Source: Massilia sp. NR 4-1 (GTDB lineage Bacteria; Pseudomonadota; Gammaproteobacteria; Burkholderiales; Burkholderiaceae_D). Taken from it: 64,000 nt of DNA. Shown here one piece after another: positions 56,781 through 64,000 of the stretch (its first letter is position 1; each line of letters begins with the position of its first letter). The notes under the pieces were generated by a model that was given only the letters and a program-made list of their open reading frames with translations, was not told the DNA's origin and ran no database searches. Where the stretch lies: positions 1,612,001 to 1,676,000 of the forward strand of contig NZ_CP012201.1 in assembly GCF_001191005.1 (NCBI RefSeq), written 5' to 3'. Both the position numbers and the translations under genes were made by a program.

Positions 56781-58289
56781 ATGAATCCCCTCTACTCCGT
56801 CGCCGAAATCCGCCAGATCGAAGCGGCAGGCGCCGCCCGTCTTCCCGCCGGCGCACTGATGCAGCGCGCCGGACAGGCCGCGGCCAACGCCGCGCTCGAC
56901 CTGCTGCCCTTCTCCACCAGCCGCGCCAGGGTGCTGGTGCTGGCCGGCCCCGGCAACAATGGCGGCGATGCGCTGGAAGCGGCCGCCCACCTGTCCCACG
57001 CCGGCGCGCAAGTGGCGATCCGCTATTTCGACAGCTCCCGTCCGCCCTCCCCCGAACGCGCGCATGCGCTGGAGCGGGCGCGCAGCAGCCCGGCGCGTTT
57101 TGTCGAATTGCAGCCGGAGGATATTGCCGCCGCCGAATGGAATCTGGTGCTCGATGGCCTGTTCGGCATCGGCTTGCAGCGCGCCCTGGACGGCGCCGCA
57201 CGCGAACTGGTGCTGGCCGTGAATGCGCTGGGCTGCCCGGTGCTGGCGCTCGACGTGCCGAGTGGCCTGGATGCCGACAGCGGCTGCATCGTCGGCGATG
57301 CCGGCGGCGTCGCCATCCGCGCCAGCCACACCGTCACCTTCCTCGGCGACAAGGCGGGACTGCACACTTGCGCGGGCCGCGACCATGCGGGCCTGGTCAG
57401 CGTCAACCGGCTGGAAGTGGACGAAGCCGCCTTCCCGCCGGCCGGCATGCACCTGAACGACGTCGCCTTCTTCGGCCGTAACGCGCGAGCACGCAGCCAC
57501 AATTCGCACAAAGGCAGCTTTGGCAATGTCGCCGTGATCGGCGGCGCGCGCGGCATGGGCGGCGCGCCCGTGCTGGCGGGCCGCGCCGCATTGATGAGCG
57601 GCGCGGGACGCGTCTATCTCGGCTTCGCCGCCGACGCCCCGGCCTACGACAGCGCCCACCCGGAACTCATGTGCCGCAACGCCGCCGACATCAGCTTCGA
57701 CGACACGGTACTGGTGGTCGGCCCCGGCCTCGGCACGGCGCCCGCCGCGGGCACCCTGCTGCTGCGCGCCATCGACAGCGCGCAAGCCCTGCTGGCCGAC
57801 GCCGACGCCCTCAACCTGCTGGCCACATCGCCCGAACTCAAGGAGCAAGTGGCCCGGCGCGCCGCGCCCACCGTGCTCACCCCGCACCCGCTGGAAGCGG
57901 CGCGCCTGCTCGGCATCAGCGCCGCCGAAGTCCAGCGCGACCGCATCGGCAACGCCCGCGCCCTGGCCGCACAGCTGCAAGCCTATATCGTCTTGAAAGG
58001 TTCCGGCAGCGTGATCGCCGCGCCGGACGGGCGCATCGTCATCAACACCACCGGCAATCCCGCCCTGGCCACCGCCGGCACCGGAGATGTCCTGGCCGGC
58101 CTATGCGGCAGCCTTCTGGCCCAAGGCTGGCCAGCCTGGGAAGCGACGCTGGCCGCCGTCTGGCTGCATGGCATGGCCGCCGACGTCCTGGTCGCCGACG
58201 GCTGCGGCCCGATCGGCATCACGGCCAGCGAACTGCTGCCCGCCATCCGTGTCGCCCACAACCGCATGGCGCACCACCACGGCCGCTAA
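56781..58289 (+). CDS. nnr: Bifunctional NAD(P)H-hydrate repair enzyme Nnr (epimerase/dehydratase)
   Basis: The 502-residue protein repairs hydrated NAD(P)H. The N-terminal YjeF domain (1-about 210) is the epimerase: LMQRAGQAAANAALDLL, VLVLAGPGNNGGDALEAA and VLALDVPSGLDADSG. The C-terminal carbohydrate-kinase-like domain (about 230-502) is the ADP-dependent dehydratase: GSFGNVAVIGGARGMGGAPVL, VLTPHPLEAARLLG and the catalytic GNPALATAGTGDVLAGL. It starts 135 bases from the divergent 5-oxoprolinase start and is convergent with the ABC gene. Confidence 0.95.
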   Translation: MNPLYSVAEIRQIEAAGAARLPAGALMQRAGQAAANAALDLLPFSTSRARVLVLAGPGNNGGDALEAAAHLSHAGAQVAIRYFDSSRPPSPERAHALERARSSPARFVELQPEDIAAAEWNLVLDGLFGIGLQRALDGAARELVLAVNALGCPVLALDVPSGLDADSGCIVGDAGGVAIRASHTVTFLGDKAGLHTCAGRDHAGLVSVNRLEVDEAAFPPAGMHLNDVAFFGRNARARSHNSHKGSFGNVAVIGGARGMGGAPVLAGRAALMSGAGRVYLGFAADAPAYDSAHPELMCRNAADISFDDTVLVVGPGLGTAPAAGTLLLRAIDSAQALLADADALNLLATSPELKEQVARRAAPTVLTPHPLEAARLLGISAAEVQRDRIGNARALAAQLQAYIVLKGSGSVIAAPDGRIVINTTGNPALATAGTGDVLAGLCGSLLAQGWPAWEATLAAVWLHGMAADVLVADGCGPIGITASELLPAIRVAHNRMAHHHGR

Positions 58290-58297
58290 ACCAGAGA

Positions 58298-59038
58298 TCA
58301 GACAAGACGGCCGGCGGCGATGGTGATGGTGCGCTTGCAGCGGGCGGCGATGGAAGGATCGTGCGTGACCAGCACCAGCGTTGAGCCGTGTTCGCGGTTG
58401 AGCTCAAACATGAGCTGGATGACGGCTTCGCCCGTGGCGGCATCCAGGCTGCCAGTCGGTTCGTCGGCCAGCAGCAGCGGCGGCTGGCTGACGAAGGCGC
58501 GCGCCAGCGCCACGCGCTGCTGCTCGCCGCCGGACAGGTATTTGGGATAGTGCTTCAGGCGCGAGGACAGTCCGACCCGCCCCAGCATCTCTTCGGCGCG
58601 GCGCCTGGCATTGCTTTCGCCGGACAGCTCCAGCGGCAGCATCACGTTTTCCACCGCCGTCAGGTGCGGCAGCAGCTGGAACGATTGAAAGACAAAACCC
58701 AGCTTGGCCTTGCGCAGCGCGGCGCGGCCGTCTTCATCGAGCGCGAAGATGTCGCTGCCGTCCAGCAGCACCGTGCCCTCGCTGGGCGTATCCAGGCCGG
58801 CCAGAAGCCCCAGCAGGGTCGATTTGCCGGAACCCGAAGCGCCGACGATGGCGAGCGTTTCCGCCTTTTGCACGGTAAAATCCACGCTATGCAGGATGGT
58901 CAGCTCGCCGCTGGCGTCAGCCACCCGCTTGCATAGGCCGGAAACTGCGATGGCCGCCGTCGCGGCGCGTACTTCGGCGGCCGGGATGGCCGGCGAATCT
59001 GGAATAAAACTGCTGGACGCTATTGGGAATTCAGGCAT
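58298..59038 (-). CDS. ABC transporter ATP-binding protein (LolD/YbbA type)
   Basis: The 246-residue ATPase has Walker A IVGASGSGKSTLLGLLAG, Q-loop QSFQLLPHLTAVENV, signature LSGGEQQRVALARAF, Walker B LLLADEPTGSLD and H-loop VTHDPS. YbbA/LolD-type ATPases work with MacB-like permeases on lipoproteins or other envelope substrates; no permease gene is in the window. The start codon overlaps that of the divergent tesA gene. The pairing of a YbbA-type ATPase with tesA resembles the ybbA/tesA arrangement of E. coli. Confidence 0.9.
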   Translation of the reverse strand: MPEFPIASSSFIPDSPAIPAAEVRAATAAIAVSGLCKRVADASGELTILHSVDFTVQKAETLAIVGASGSGKSTLLGLLAGLDTPSEGTVLLDGSDIFALDEDGRAALRKAKLGFVFQSFQLLPHLTAVENVMLPLELSGESNARRRAEEMLGRVGLSSRLKHYPKYLSGGEQQRVALARAFVSQPPLLLADEPTGSLDAATGEAVIQLMFELNREHGSTLVLVTHDPSIAARCKRTITIAAGRLV

Positions 59039-59678
59039 GATCCTGTTTGAAAAGTTACGTCGTTGTCTGCTGCTGTCGCTGGCCTCCCTGCTGCTGGGCG
59101 GCGCGGCGCACGCCTATTCTGCACCAAAAACGGTTCTAGTGCTCGGTGATAGTCTCTCGGCCGAATACGGCCTGGCGCGCGGCACGGGCTGGGTGGCCCT
59201 GCTGGAACAGCGCCTCAAGTCGCAGAAGCTGGAGGTCACCCTGGTCAACGCCAGCGTCAGCGGCGAGACCACCAGCGGCGGCCGCACGCGCCTCCCCGCC
59301 CTGCTGAAAAAGCACAAGCCCGACGTGGTGGTGATCGAACTGGGCGCCAACGATGGCCTGCGCGGCCTGCCGGTGGCGGCGGCCGAAGCCAATCTGCGCG
59401 CCATGGTGGGCGAGGCGCGCCAGGCCGGCGCCAAGGTGCTCATCGTCGGCAACCGCGTGCCGCCCAACTACGGCCGCGATTACGCCGAAAAATTCTTCGC
59501 CATGTTCGGCACCATCAGCAAGGACACCAAGTCCGGCCTCGCGCCCTTCATGCTCGATGGCGTGGCCGACAAGATCGAACTGTTCCAGCCCGACCGCCTG
59601 CACCCGCTGGCCAGCGCCCACCCCATCATCCTCGGCAATATCTGGCCGCACCTGCTGCCCATCCTAAGGACCAAATGA
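59037..59678 (+). CDS. tesA: Arylesterase / acyl-CoA thioesterase I (TesA, SGNH hydrolase)
   Basis: The 213-residue product has a signal peptide (about residues 1-26, ending GGAAHAY). SGNH blocks are present: block I VLVLGDSLSAEYGL (nucleophile Ser), block III ELGANDGLRG and block V FQPDRLHPLAS with Asp and His. It hydrolyses thioesters and short acyl esters in the periplasm. GGGAA lies seven bases before the ATG. The ATG (59037-59039) overlaps the divergent ABC start. Its stop overlaps the mnmH start (ATGA). Confidence 0.92.
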   Translation: MILFEKLRRCLLLSLASLLLGGAAHAYSAPKTVLVLGDSLSAEYGLARGTGWVALLEQRLKSQKLEVTLVNASVSGETTSGGRTRLPALLKKHKPDVVVIELGANDGLRGLPVAAAEANLRAMVGEARQAGAKVLIVGNRVPPNYGRDYAEKFFAMFGTISKDTKSGLAPFMLDGVADKIELFQPDRLHPLASAHPIILGNIWPHLLPILRTK

Positions 59679-60730
59679 AGTATCCCGAACTCCTGAGCTT
59701 CGAAGAGATTCTGCCGCGCCTGGGCGAGTTCGACACCATCATCGACGCGCGCAGCCCGGCCGAATACGCGCAGGACCACCTGCCGGACGCCATCAACTGC
59801 CCGGTGCTGGACGACGCGCAGCGCATCCGCATCGGCACCATGTACAAGCAGATCGGCGCCTTCGAAGCCAAGAAGCTGGGCGCCGCCCTGGTGGCCAAGA
59901 ACATCGCCCACCACCTGGAGACGCTCTGGCTGGACAAGCCGCGCGAATGGCGGCCGCTGGTCTACTGCTGGCGCGGTGGCAACCGCAGCGGCTCCATGGC
60001 CCACATCCTGGCCAAGATCGGCTGGCCGGTGGTGCAGCTGGACGGCGGCTACAAAGCCTTCCGCGCCCACGTCAACAGCGCGCTGGAACAGGCGCCGGCG
60101 CTGGACTTGCGCGTCGTCTGCGGCCCCACCGGCAGCGGCAAGACCCGCCTGCTCGACACCCTGGAATCGGTCGGCGCCCAGGTGCTCGACCTGGAGCAGC
60201 TGGCTGCCCACCGCGGCTCGGTGCTGGGCAAGCTGCCCTGCCAGGCGCAGCCCACGCAGAAAGCCTTTGAAACCGGCATCTGGGACCGCCTGCGCCGCTT
60301 CGATCCGGCGCGCCCCGTCTTCGTGGAAGCCGAAAGCAAGAAGGTCGGCGACCTGCGCGTCCCCGGCCCGCTGATGGAAAAGATGCGCGCCTCGCCCTGC
60401 GTCGCCATCCAGCTGCCGCGCCCCGAGCGCGTGCGCTTGCTGATCGAGGACTACCAGCATTTCGCCTGCAACGCCCCGGCCCTGAACCAGCAGCTCGAAT
60501 ACCTGGCCAGCCTGCACGGCAAGGAAAAGATCGCGCGCTGGCAGGAAATGGCCAGTGCCGGCGACATCGCCCCGCTGGTGGAGGAGCTGCTGGCCGAGCA
60601 CTACGACCCCGCCTACCAGCGCTCCATCCAGCGCAACTTCAGCGCCTACCCCAAGGCCCAGGTCCTGCACCTGGACGGCATCACGCCCGCCCACTTCCTG
60701 TTCGCCGCCCGCCAGCTGCACGGCAACTGA
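59675..60730 (+). CDS. mnmH: tRNA 2-selenouridine/geranyl-2-thiouridine synthase MnmH (SelU)
   Basis: The 351-residue enzyme replaces sulfur by selenium in the wobble 2-thiouridine of tRNAs for Lys, Glu and Gln, using selenophosphate. N-terminal rhodanese domain: IIDARSPAEYAQDHLPDA and the active-site VYCWRGGNRSGSM (Cys of CWRGG). C-terminal P-loop domain: VVCGPTGSGKTRLLDTL, then VFVEAESKKVGD. Coupled to tesA by a 4-base overlap. The selenophosphate synthetase gene selD is not in this window. Confidence 0.94.
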   Translation: MKYPELLSFEEILPRLGEFDTIIDARSPAEYAQDHLPDAINCPVLDDAQRIRIGTMYKQIGAFEAKKLGAALVAKNIAHHLETLWLDKPREWRPLVYCWRGGNRSGSMAHILAKIGWPVVQLDGGYKAFRAHVNSALEQAPALDLRVVCGPTGSGKTRLLDTLESVGAQVLDLEQLAAHRGSVLGKLPCQAQPTQKAFETGIWDRLRRFDPARPVFVEAESKKVGDLRVPGPLMEKMRASPCVAIQLPRPERVRLLIEDYQHFACNAPALNQQLEYLASLHGKEKIARWQEMASAGDIAPLVEELLAEHYDPAYQRSIQRNFSAYPKAQVLHLDGITPAHFLFAARQLHGN

Positions 60731-60786
60731 TGCCCCGGCCCTTGCCCATCCCGGCGCCAGGCACCGCAGCGGGCAGTTTCAGGCAA

Positions 60787-60815
60787 TAAAAAAGCCGCCC
60801 GAGGGCGGCTTTGCT
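60787..60815 (-). terminator. Terminator between mnmH and ppiD
   Basis: GCCGCC (60794-60799)/GGCGGC (60804-60809) with flanking A-run (60788-60793). On the minus strand the stem is followed by a T-run, so it ends ppiD; on the plus strand it has TTTGCTTT and can also serve mnmH. Confidence 0.8.
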
Positions 60816-60829
60816 TTGCGCGGCTGGTC

Positions 60830-62749
60830 TTACTTCACGGCGTCGGGCTTGGCGGCGCTGCTGGTATGCAGCACCTTGGCCTTGGCTTTGCGCTTCAGCG
60901 CTTCGATGAAGTCGAACATTTCCTGCTGCGATTGGGCCTGGCTGATACGCTCGGCTTCCATCTTGCGGCGGGCATCGTCCTGCTGGGTCGGCTGCTGCAC
61001 TTTGTTGATGCGGTAGACGCCATAGCCTTGGCCTGGCACTTCCACGCCAATATACGCTGGCAGCTTGCTGGTGTCGGCCTTCATCAGGGCGGCGGCGGCT
61101 TGCGGCGGCACGCTGTCGGCTTTCGCGCGCGAAATCAGGCGGGCTTCGCTGAAACCGGCAACGTCATTCGATTTCTTGACGGCGGCCAGTTTCTCTTCAC
61201 CGGCTTTGCGCGCCAGCTTGGCGGCTTCCTCGATGGTCACGCGCTGACGGATCTGGGCATCGACCTCGGCCAGCGGACGCTTGCTCGCCGGTTTGTGTTC
61301 GACGATGCGGCCGGCGATCAGGGTGCTCGGCGCCACTTCCACCGCTTCCGTATTGCGCTTGTTCTTCAGGGCTTCATCGTTGAACAGGGCTTTCAGGAAC
61401 TTGGCGTTGTTGAATGGCGCGGTGCCCAGCATCGGCGACGGTTCGCGCGACAGGTGCTCGGCGGTCTCGATCTTCAGGCCCAGCTTGTCGGCCACCGGTT
61501 TCAGGCTGTCCGCCTGCTCGTACACGGTGTTGGTGAAGGTTTCGGCCATCTCGGAATACTGCTTGGCGGCTTTCTGCTTCTTCACTTCGGCCACGACTTC
61601 GGCTTTGGCTTCGTCCAGCGGCTTGACGCTGGCCGGCTTGAGCTGGGTCACGGTCAGCACGTGGAAGCCGAATTCGGATTCGACCACATTGCTGATTTCA
61701 CCTTGCTTGAGCTGGAAGATGGCGTCTTCCACCGGTTTCACCAGCGAGCCTTTTTCGATCACGTTCAGATCGCCGCCCACTTCGGCCGATACCGGGTCTT
61801 CCGACTTGGCTTTGGCGATCTTGGCGAAATCGGCCGGGTTCTTGCGCACATCGGCCAGAATGGCTTCAGCCTTGGCCTTGGCGGCGTTCTTGTCGGCCGC
61901 GCCGGCGCCCGGCTTCAGGGCCACCAGGATATGGCTGGCGCGGCGGGTTTCCGGCGTAGTGAAGCGCTTCTCGTTCTGTTTGTAGAAGTTGGCGACTTCG
62001 TCGTCGGTGGCGGTCACGGAGGCGGCCACCGCGGCGGCGTTGAAGACCACGTATTCGATCTTGGCCTGCTCCGGCACTTCGAAGAACTTGCTGTTCTTGT
62101 CGTAGAAGGCTTTCACCATTTCATCGGTGACTTTGACCTGGGACAGGTACTGGGCGGCAGGCAGCACCAGCTCCTGCACTTCGCGCTCCTGGGCGCTGAA
62201 GTCGGACAGCAGCTTGGACACGGTGCGCGGCGCGAAGCCGGTCGCTTCGACCGATTCGGCCAGCTGACCCATGGCCATGCGGCGGCGCTGGTCGGCTTCA
62301 TAACCCTGCTCCGACAGGCCTTGCGCGGTCAGCAGCTTACGGTAGCGGTCGTAGTCGAACTTGCCGTCGTCGCCGGTCAGGCCAGGCGTGTCGAGGATGG
62401 TTTTCTGCAGCGTGGCATCGGACACGCTCAGGTGGGCGCGCTTGACCTCGGCCGAGATGGCGCGTTCGGCGATCAGGTTTTCCAGCACATTGTTCTTGAA
62501 CTCGGGCGTGTCGAACAGCTTCTGGTCGAACTGCGGACCCATACGCTGACGGAAGTTCTCCAGCTGGTTGCGCTGGGCAGCATCCCATTCCTGTTGGGTC
62601 AGCGCCTGACCATCGATCTTGGCCACGGTGTTGGCGTCGTCACCGAAACTCTGATAACCGCTGATGCCGACCAGGGCAAAGGACGGGATAATCAGGATCG
62701 CCAGTAAAATCTGCATCAAGCGTTGATGCGTGCGAATAAATTCAAACAT
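60830..62749 (-). CDS. ppiD: Membrane-anchored periplasmic chaperone / isomerase PpiD (SurA_N and PpiC domains)
   Basis: The 639-residue protein has an N-terminal anchor (MFEFIRTHQRLMQ then LLAILIIPSFALVG), a SurA-like N-terminal domain (AEVKRAHLSVSDATLQK), a parvulin domain (about 260-365: RRASHILVALKPGAGAADKN, GGDLNVIEKGSLVKP, SEFGFHVLTVTQLKP) and a C-terminal helical part. PpiD assists folding of outer-membrane proteins as they leave the Sec translocon. Position next to hupB/lon is typical of proteobacteria. Confidence 0.93.
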   Translation of the reverse strand: MFEFIRTHQRLMQILLAILIIPSFALVGISGYQSFGDDANTVAKIDGQALTQQEWDAAQRNQLENFRQRMGPQFDQKLFDTPEFKNNVLENLIAERAISAEVKRAHLSVSDATLQKTILDTPGLTGDDGKFDYDRYRKLLTAQGLSEQGYEADQRRRMAMGQLAESVEATGFAPRTVSKLLSDFSAQEREVQELVLPAAQYLSQVKVTDEMVKAFYDKNSKFFEVPEQAKIEYVVFNAAAVAASVTATDDEVANFYKQNEKRFTTPETRRASHILVALKPGAGAADKNAAKAKAEAILADVRKNPADFAKIAKAKSEDPVSAEVGGDLNVIEKGSLVKPVEDAIFQLKQGEISNVVESEFGFHVLTVTQLKPASVKPLDEAKAEVVAEVKKQKAAKQYSEMAETFTNTVYEQADSLKPVADKLGLKIETAEHLSREPSPMLGTAPFNNAKFLKALFNDEALKNKRNTEAVEVAPSTLIAGRIVEHKPASKRPLAEVDAQIRQRVTIEEAAKLARKAGEEKLAAVKKSNDVAGFSEARLISRAKADSVPPQAAAALMKADTSKLPAYIGVEVPGQGYGVYRINKVQQPTQQDDARRKMEAERISQAQSQQEMFDFIEALKRKAKAKVLHTSSAAKPDAVK

Positions 62750-62908
62750 TGCTCAGCCAATTCAGTTGAGGGATCACTACAAAAAAAAGGCGAACCCACG
62801 TTCGCCCCTCTGCTGCTCACGCGATTTTACAGCGCGCTCCCCTCTATAGCAAGACAGCTTTTTGAATTATCGGCAATATTGTGTCAGCTGCGAAAAGGGA
62901 GGGCCGAA

Positions 62909-62944
62909 AAAGAAAAACCCCGCAGCTCTTGCAAGCTGCGGGGT
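62909..62944 (-). terminator. Terminator downstream of the tRNA cluster
   Basis: ACCCCGCAGCT (62917-62927)/AGCTGCGGGGT (62934-62944) perfect 11-bp stem with a 6-base loop. On the minus strand it is followed by TTTTTCTTTTT, so it terminates the tRNA transcript before ppiD. Confidence 0.88.
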
Positions 62945-62953
62945 ATCTTGTTC

Positions 62954-63030
62954 TGGCGGAGCGGACGGGGCTCGAACCCGCGACCCCCGGCGTGACAGGC
63001 CGGTATTCTAACCAACTGAACTACCGCTCC
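62954..63030 (-). tRNA. tRNA-Asp (GTC), copy 1
   Basis: Read on the minus strand, GGAGCGG/CCGCTCC acceptor stem, D-arm GTAGTTCAGTTGGTTAGAA, anticodon loop CCTGTCACG (GTC), T-arm with GGGTTCGAGCCCC, and an encoded CCA 3' end (plus 62954-62956). 77 bases. Confidence 0.97.
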
Positions 63031-63060
63031 AGTTAGACGTTTTTTGCTGTGTGTATTTGC

Positions 63061-63137
63061 TGGCGGAGCGGACGGGGCTCGAACCCGCGACCCCCGGCGT
63101 GACAGGCCGGTATTCTAACCAACTGAACTACCGCTCC
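63061..63137 (-). tRNA. tRNA-Asp (GTC), copy 2
   Basis: Same sequence as copy 1 over the full tRNA, including the encoded CCA. The two copies are 30 bases apart, in tandem. Confidence 0.97.
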
Positions 63138-63169
63138 TGCAAACACAACACGGTACTGCTTGATTTAAC

Positions 63170-63245
63170 TGGTGGGCGCTGAGAGGCTCGAACTCCCGAC
63201 CTAATCCTTGTAAGGGATCCGCTCTACCAACTGAGCTAAGCGCCC
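63170..63245 (-). tRNA. tRNA-Val (TAC)
   Basis: On the minus strand GGGCGCT/AGCGCCC acceptor stem, D-arm TAGCTCAGTTGGTAGAG, anticodon loop CTTACAA with anticodon TAC, T-arm GTTCGAG, and CCA encoded (plus 63170-63172). 76 bases. First gene of the tRNA run after hupB. Confidence 0.96.
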
Positions 63246-63285
63246 GGCTAAACCGGCCGGTGAGTCGTCAACTCACCGAAGGCCA

Positions 63286-63558
63286 TTATTGTACAGCGTC
63301 TTTCAAAGCTTTACCAGCTTTAAATTTAGGAACTTTTGCTGCTTCAATTTTGATCTCTTCTTTCGTGCGCGGATTGCGGCCGGTACGGGCAGCGCGTTCG
63401 CTCACCGAGAAGGTGCCAAAGCCGACCAGGGTGACGCTGTCGTTCTTGGCCAGAGTAGTAGTAACACCATCGATCACCGCGTCCAGCGCGCGAGCAGCTG
63501 CCGCTTTCGAGATGTCAGCGGAAGTAGCGATATGGTCGATCAATTCAGTCTTGTTCAC
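63286..63558 (-). CDS. hupB: HU family DNA-binding protein (HupB type)
   Basis: I choose the GTG at 63558, which gives MNKTELIDHIA and exactly 90 residues, the standard HU length, with a GGGG ribosome site nearby; longer in-frame ATG/GTG starts add only five residues. HU binds and bends DNA and packages the nucleoid. Family marks: ADISKAAAARALDAVIDGV, VTLVGFGTFSV, RAARTGRNPRTKEEIKI and VPKFKAGKALKDAV. The gene lies between lon and the tRNAs as is usual in betaproteobacteria. Confidence 0.95.
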   Translation of the reverse strand: MNKTELIDHIATSADISKAAAARALDAVIDGVTTTLAKNDSVTLVGFGTFSVSERAARTGRNPRTKEEIKIEAAKVPKFKAGKALKDAVQ

Positions 63559-63714
63559 AAGCATCCCCGTCACAAAGGTTTATATCATTTATACCGTTTT
63601 CATGCTTCTATATAAGGCATTTCAACGGGTAGAGAAAAATCTCAGGCCGTATTAAACAAGCCACACTAACAGTATGTCAAGGGATTTCCCCTAGAAAAAC
63701 CGGGCCAAAACGCA

Positions 63715-63741
63715 AAACAGGCGCCGCATGGGCGCCTGTTT
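63715..63741 (-). terminator. Terminator of lon
   Basis: AAACAGGCGCC (63715-63725)/GGCGCCTGTTT (63731-63741), 11-bp perfect stem with 5-base loop. On the minus strand it is followed by TTGCGTTTTGG. Confidence 0.75.
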
Positions 63742-63763
63742 GTGTACAGCGAGCTAAGAGGTA

Positions 63764-64000
63764 TTAGTGTTTCACTACTTCGCTCTGGCCGTCGGGTTTG
63801 GCCGCGGCGGCAGCCACCGCTTCCACGGCGGCCACTTCGGTGATCGGCTCGGGCTGGCGCTCAAGCGCCACTTCCAGCACCTTGTCGATCCAGCGCACCG
63901 GCACGATTTCCAGCTTGTTCTTCACATTGTCTGGAATCTCGGCCAGGTCTTTGACGTTCTGCTCCGGGATCATCACGGTCTTGATGCCGCCGCGATGCGC
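63764..64000 (-). CDS. lon: C-terminal end of the ATP-dependent protease Lon (cut by window edge)
   Basis: The last 78 residues are visible: AHRGGIKTVMIPEQNVKDL, AEIPDNVKNKLEIVPVRWID, KVLEVALERQPEP and a variable Ala-rich tail ending EVVKH. This fits the end of the Lon protease domain, in which HRGGIKTVLIPxEN is nearly invariant. The gene continues beyond 64000. Lon followed by hupB is the common order in proteobacteria. Confidence 0.93.
   Translation of the reverse strand, partial: AHRGGIKTVMIPEQNVKDLAEIPDNVKNKLEIVPVRWIDKVLEVALERQPEPITEVAAVEAVAAAAAKPDGQSEVVKH

Noticed and set aside
56646..57980. N-terminal extension of 5-oxoprolinase by 445 residues
   Set aside because: The extension is antisense to nnr; the family start MDWQFWIDRGGTFTD is at 56645 with a ribosome site.
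62954..63245. tRNA cluster as a possible integration site
   Set aside because: The flanks hold only housekeeping genes, with no integrase and no repeated tRNA 3' fragment other than the tandem tRNA-Asp copies.

Overview
The window looks like chromosome of a high-GC betaproteobacterium of the family Oxalobacteraceae (Massilia/Duganella/Telluria type). This rests on very GC-rich third codon positions, the order lon - hupB - tRNA-Val/tRNA-Asp - ppiD at the right end, the selO-msrB-yciB-bolA-parvulin run, and a PEP-CTERM/XrtA-type exopolysaccharide locus. The family assignment is inference from gene order and protein style, not from a marker gene. I see no phage, insertion sequence, rRNA or CRISPR array.

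Left part (1-8.2 kb): the tail of an unidentified gene, a YdcF-like membrane protein overlapping a beta-helix (polysaccharide-lyase-like) protein, a three-PAS hybrid histidine kinase, and divergently from it an alpha/beta-hydrolase-fold protein translationally coupled to a small Hpt-like protein. Then come a Sel1-type lipoprotein and a short receiver-like protein. The hybrid kinase, the free Hpt-like protein and the receiver-like protein could form a phosphorelay.

Exopolysaccharide/PEP-CTERM region (8.2-29.7 kb): prsT-like TPR lipoprotein; two PEP-CTERM proteins, each preceded by a sigma-54-type -24/-12 promoter; between them, on the other strand, a two-gene operon of an N-acyl amino acid synthase-like (FeeM/exosortase-associated) acyltransferase and a flavoprotein of the vanillyl-alcohol oxidase/p-cresol methylhydroxylase family. 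Then come a Wzz-type chain-length protein, a tyrosine autokinase, a methyltransferase, a GT4, a Wzx-type flippase, a GT2-GT4 fusion, an O-antigen-ligase-like (exosortase A-associated) protein, a second methyltransferase, a GNAT-like protein, a TPR protein, the sigma-54 activator PrsR and the initiating sugar-phosphate transferase (TIGR03013 type). The exosortase itself and the kinase PrsK are not in the window. The likely logic is that PrsR plus RpoN switch on the PEP-CTERM genes while the remaining genes build, flip, polymerise and export an exopolysaccharide.

Middle part (29.8-41.6 kb): nadB; a solitary periplasmic binding protein; a GNAT; a trifunctional-type beta-oxidation enzyme and an acyl-CoA ligase; then selO (apparently lacking a normal start codon), msrB, yciB, bolA and two tandem SurA/PpiC-type periplasmic isomerases. 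From 41.6 to 43.2 kb there is an AT-rich stretch with a VirK/YbjX (DUF535) gene.

Right part (43.2-64 kb): AlkD-like DNA glycosylase, a lone GT4, VOC protein, DoxX protein, SUI1/YciH, purL, a TPR response regulator with Glu in the phosphoacceptor position, an inverted pair of extragenic palindromes, 5-oxoprolinase, nnr, a YbbA-type ABC ATPase and tesA with overlapping divergent start codons, mnmH, ppiD, two tRNA-Asp, tRNA-Val, hupB and the 3' end of lon.

The best candidate for something not yet described is the acyltransferase-flavoprotein pair inside the PEP-CTERM locus. Its layout suggests an N-acyl-aromatic amino acid product that is then oxidised on the phenolic side chain.
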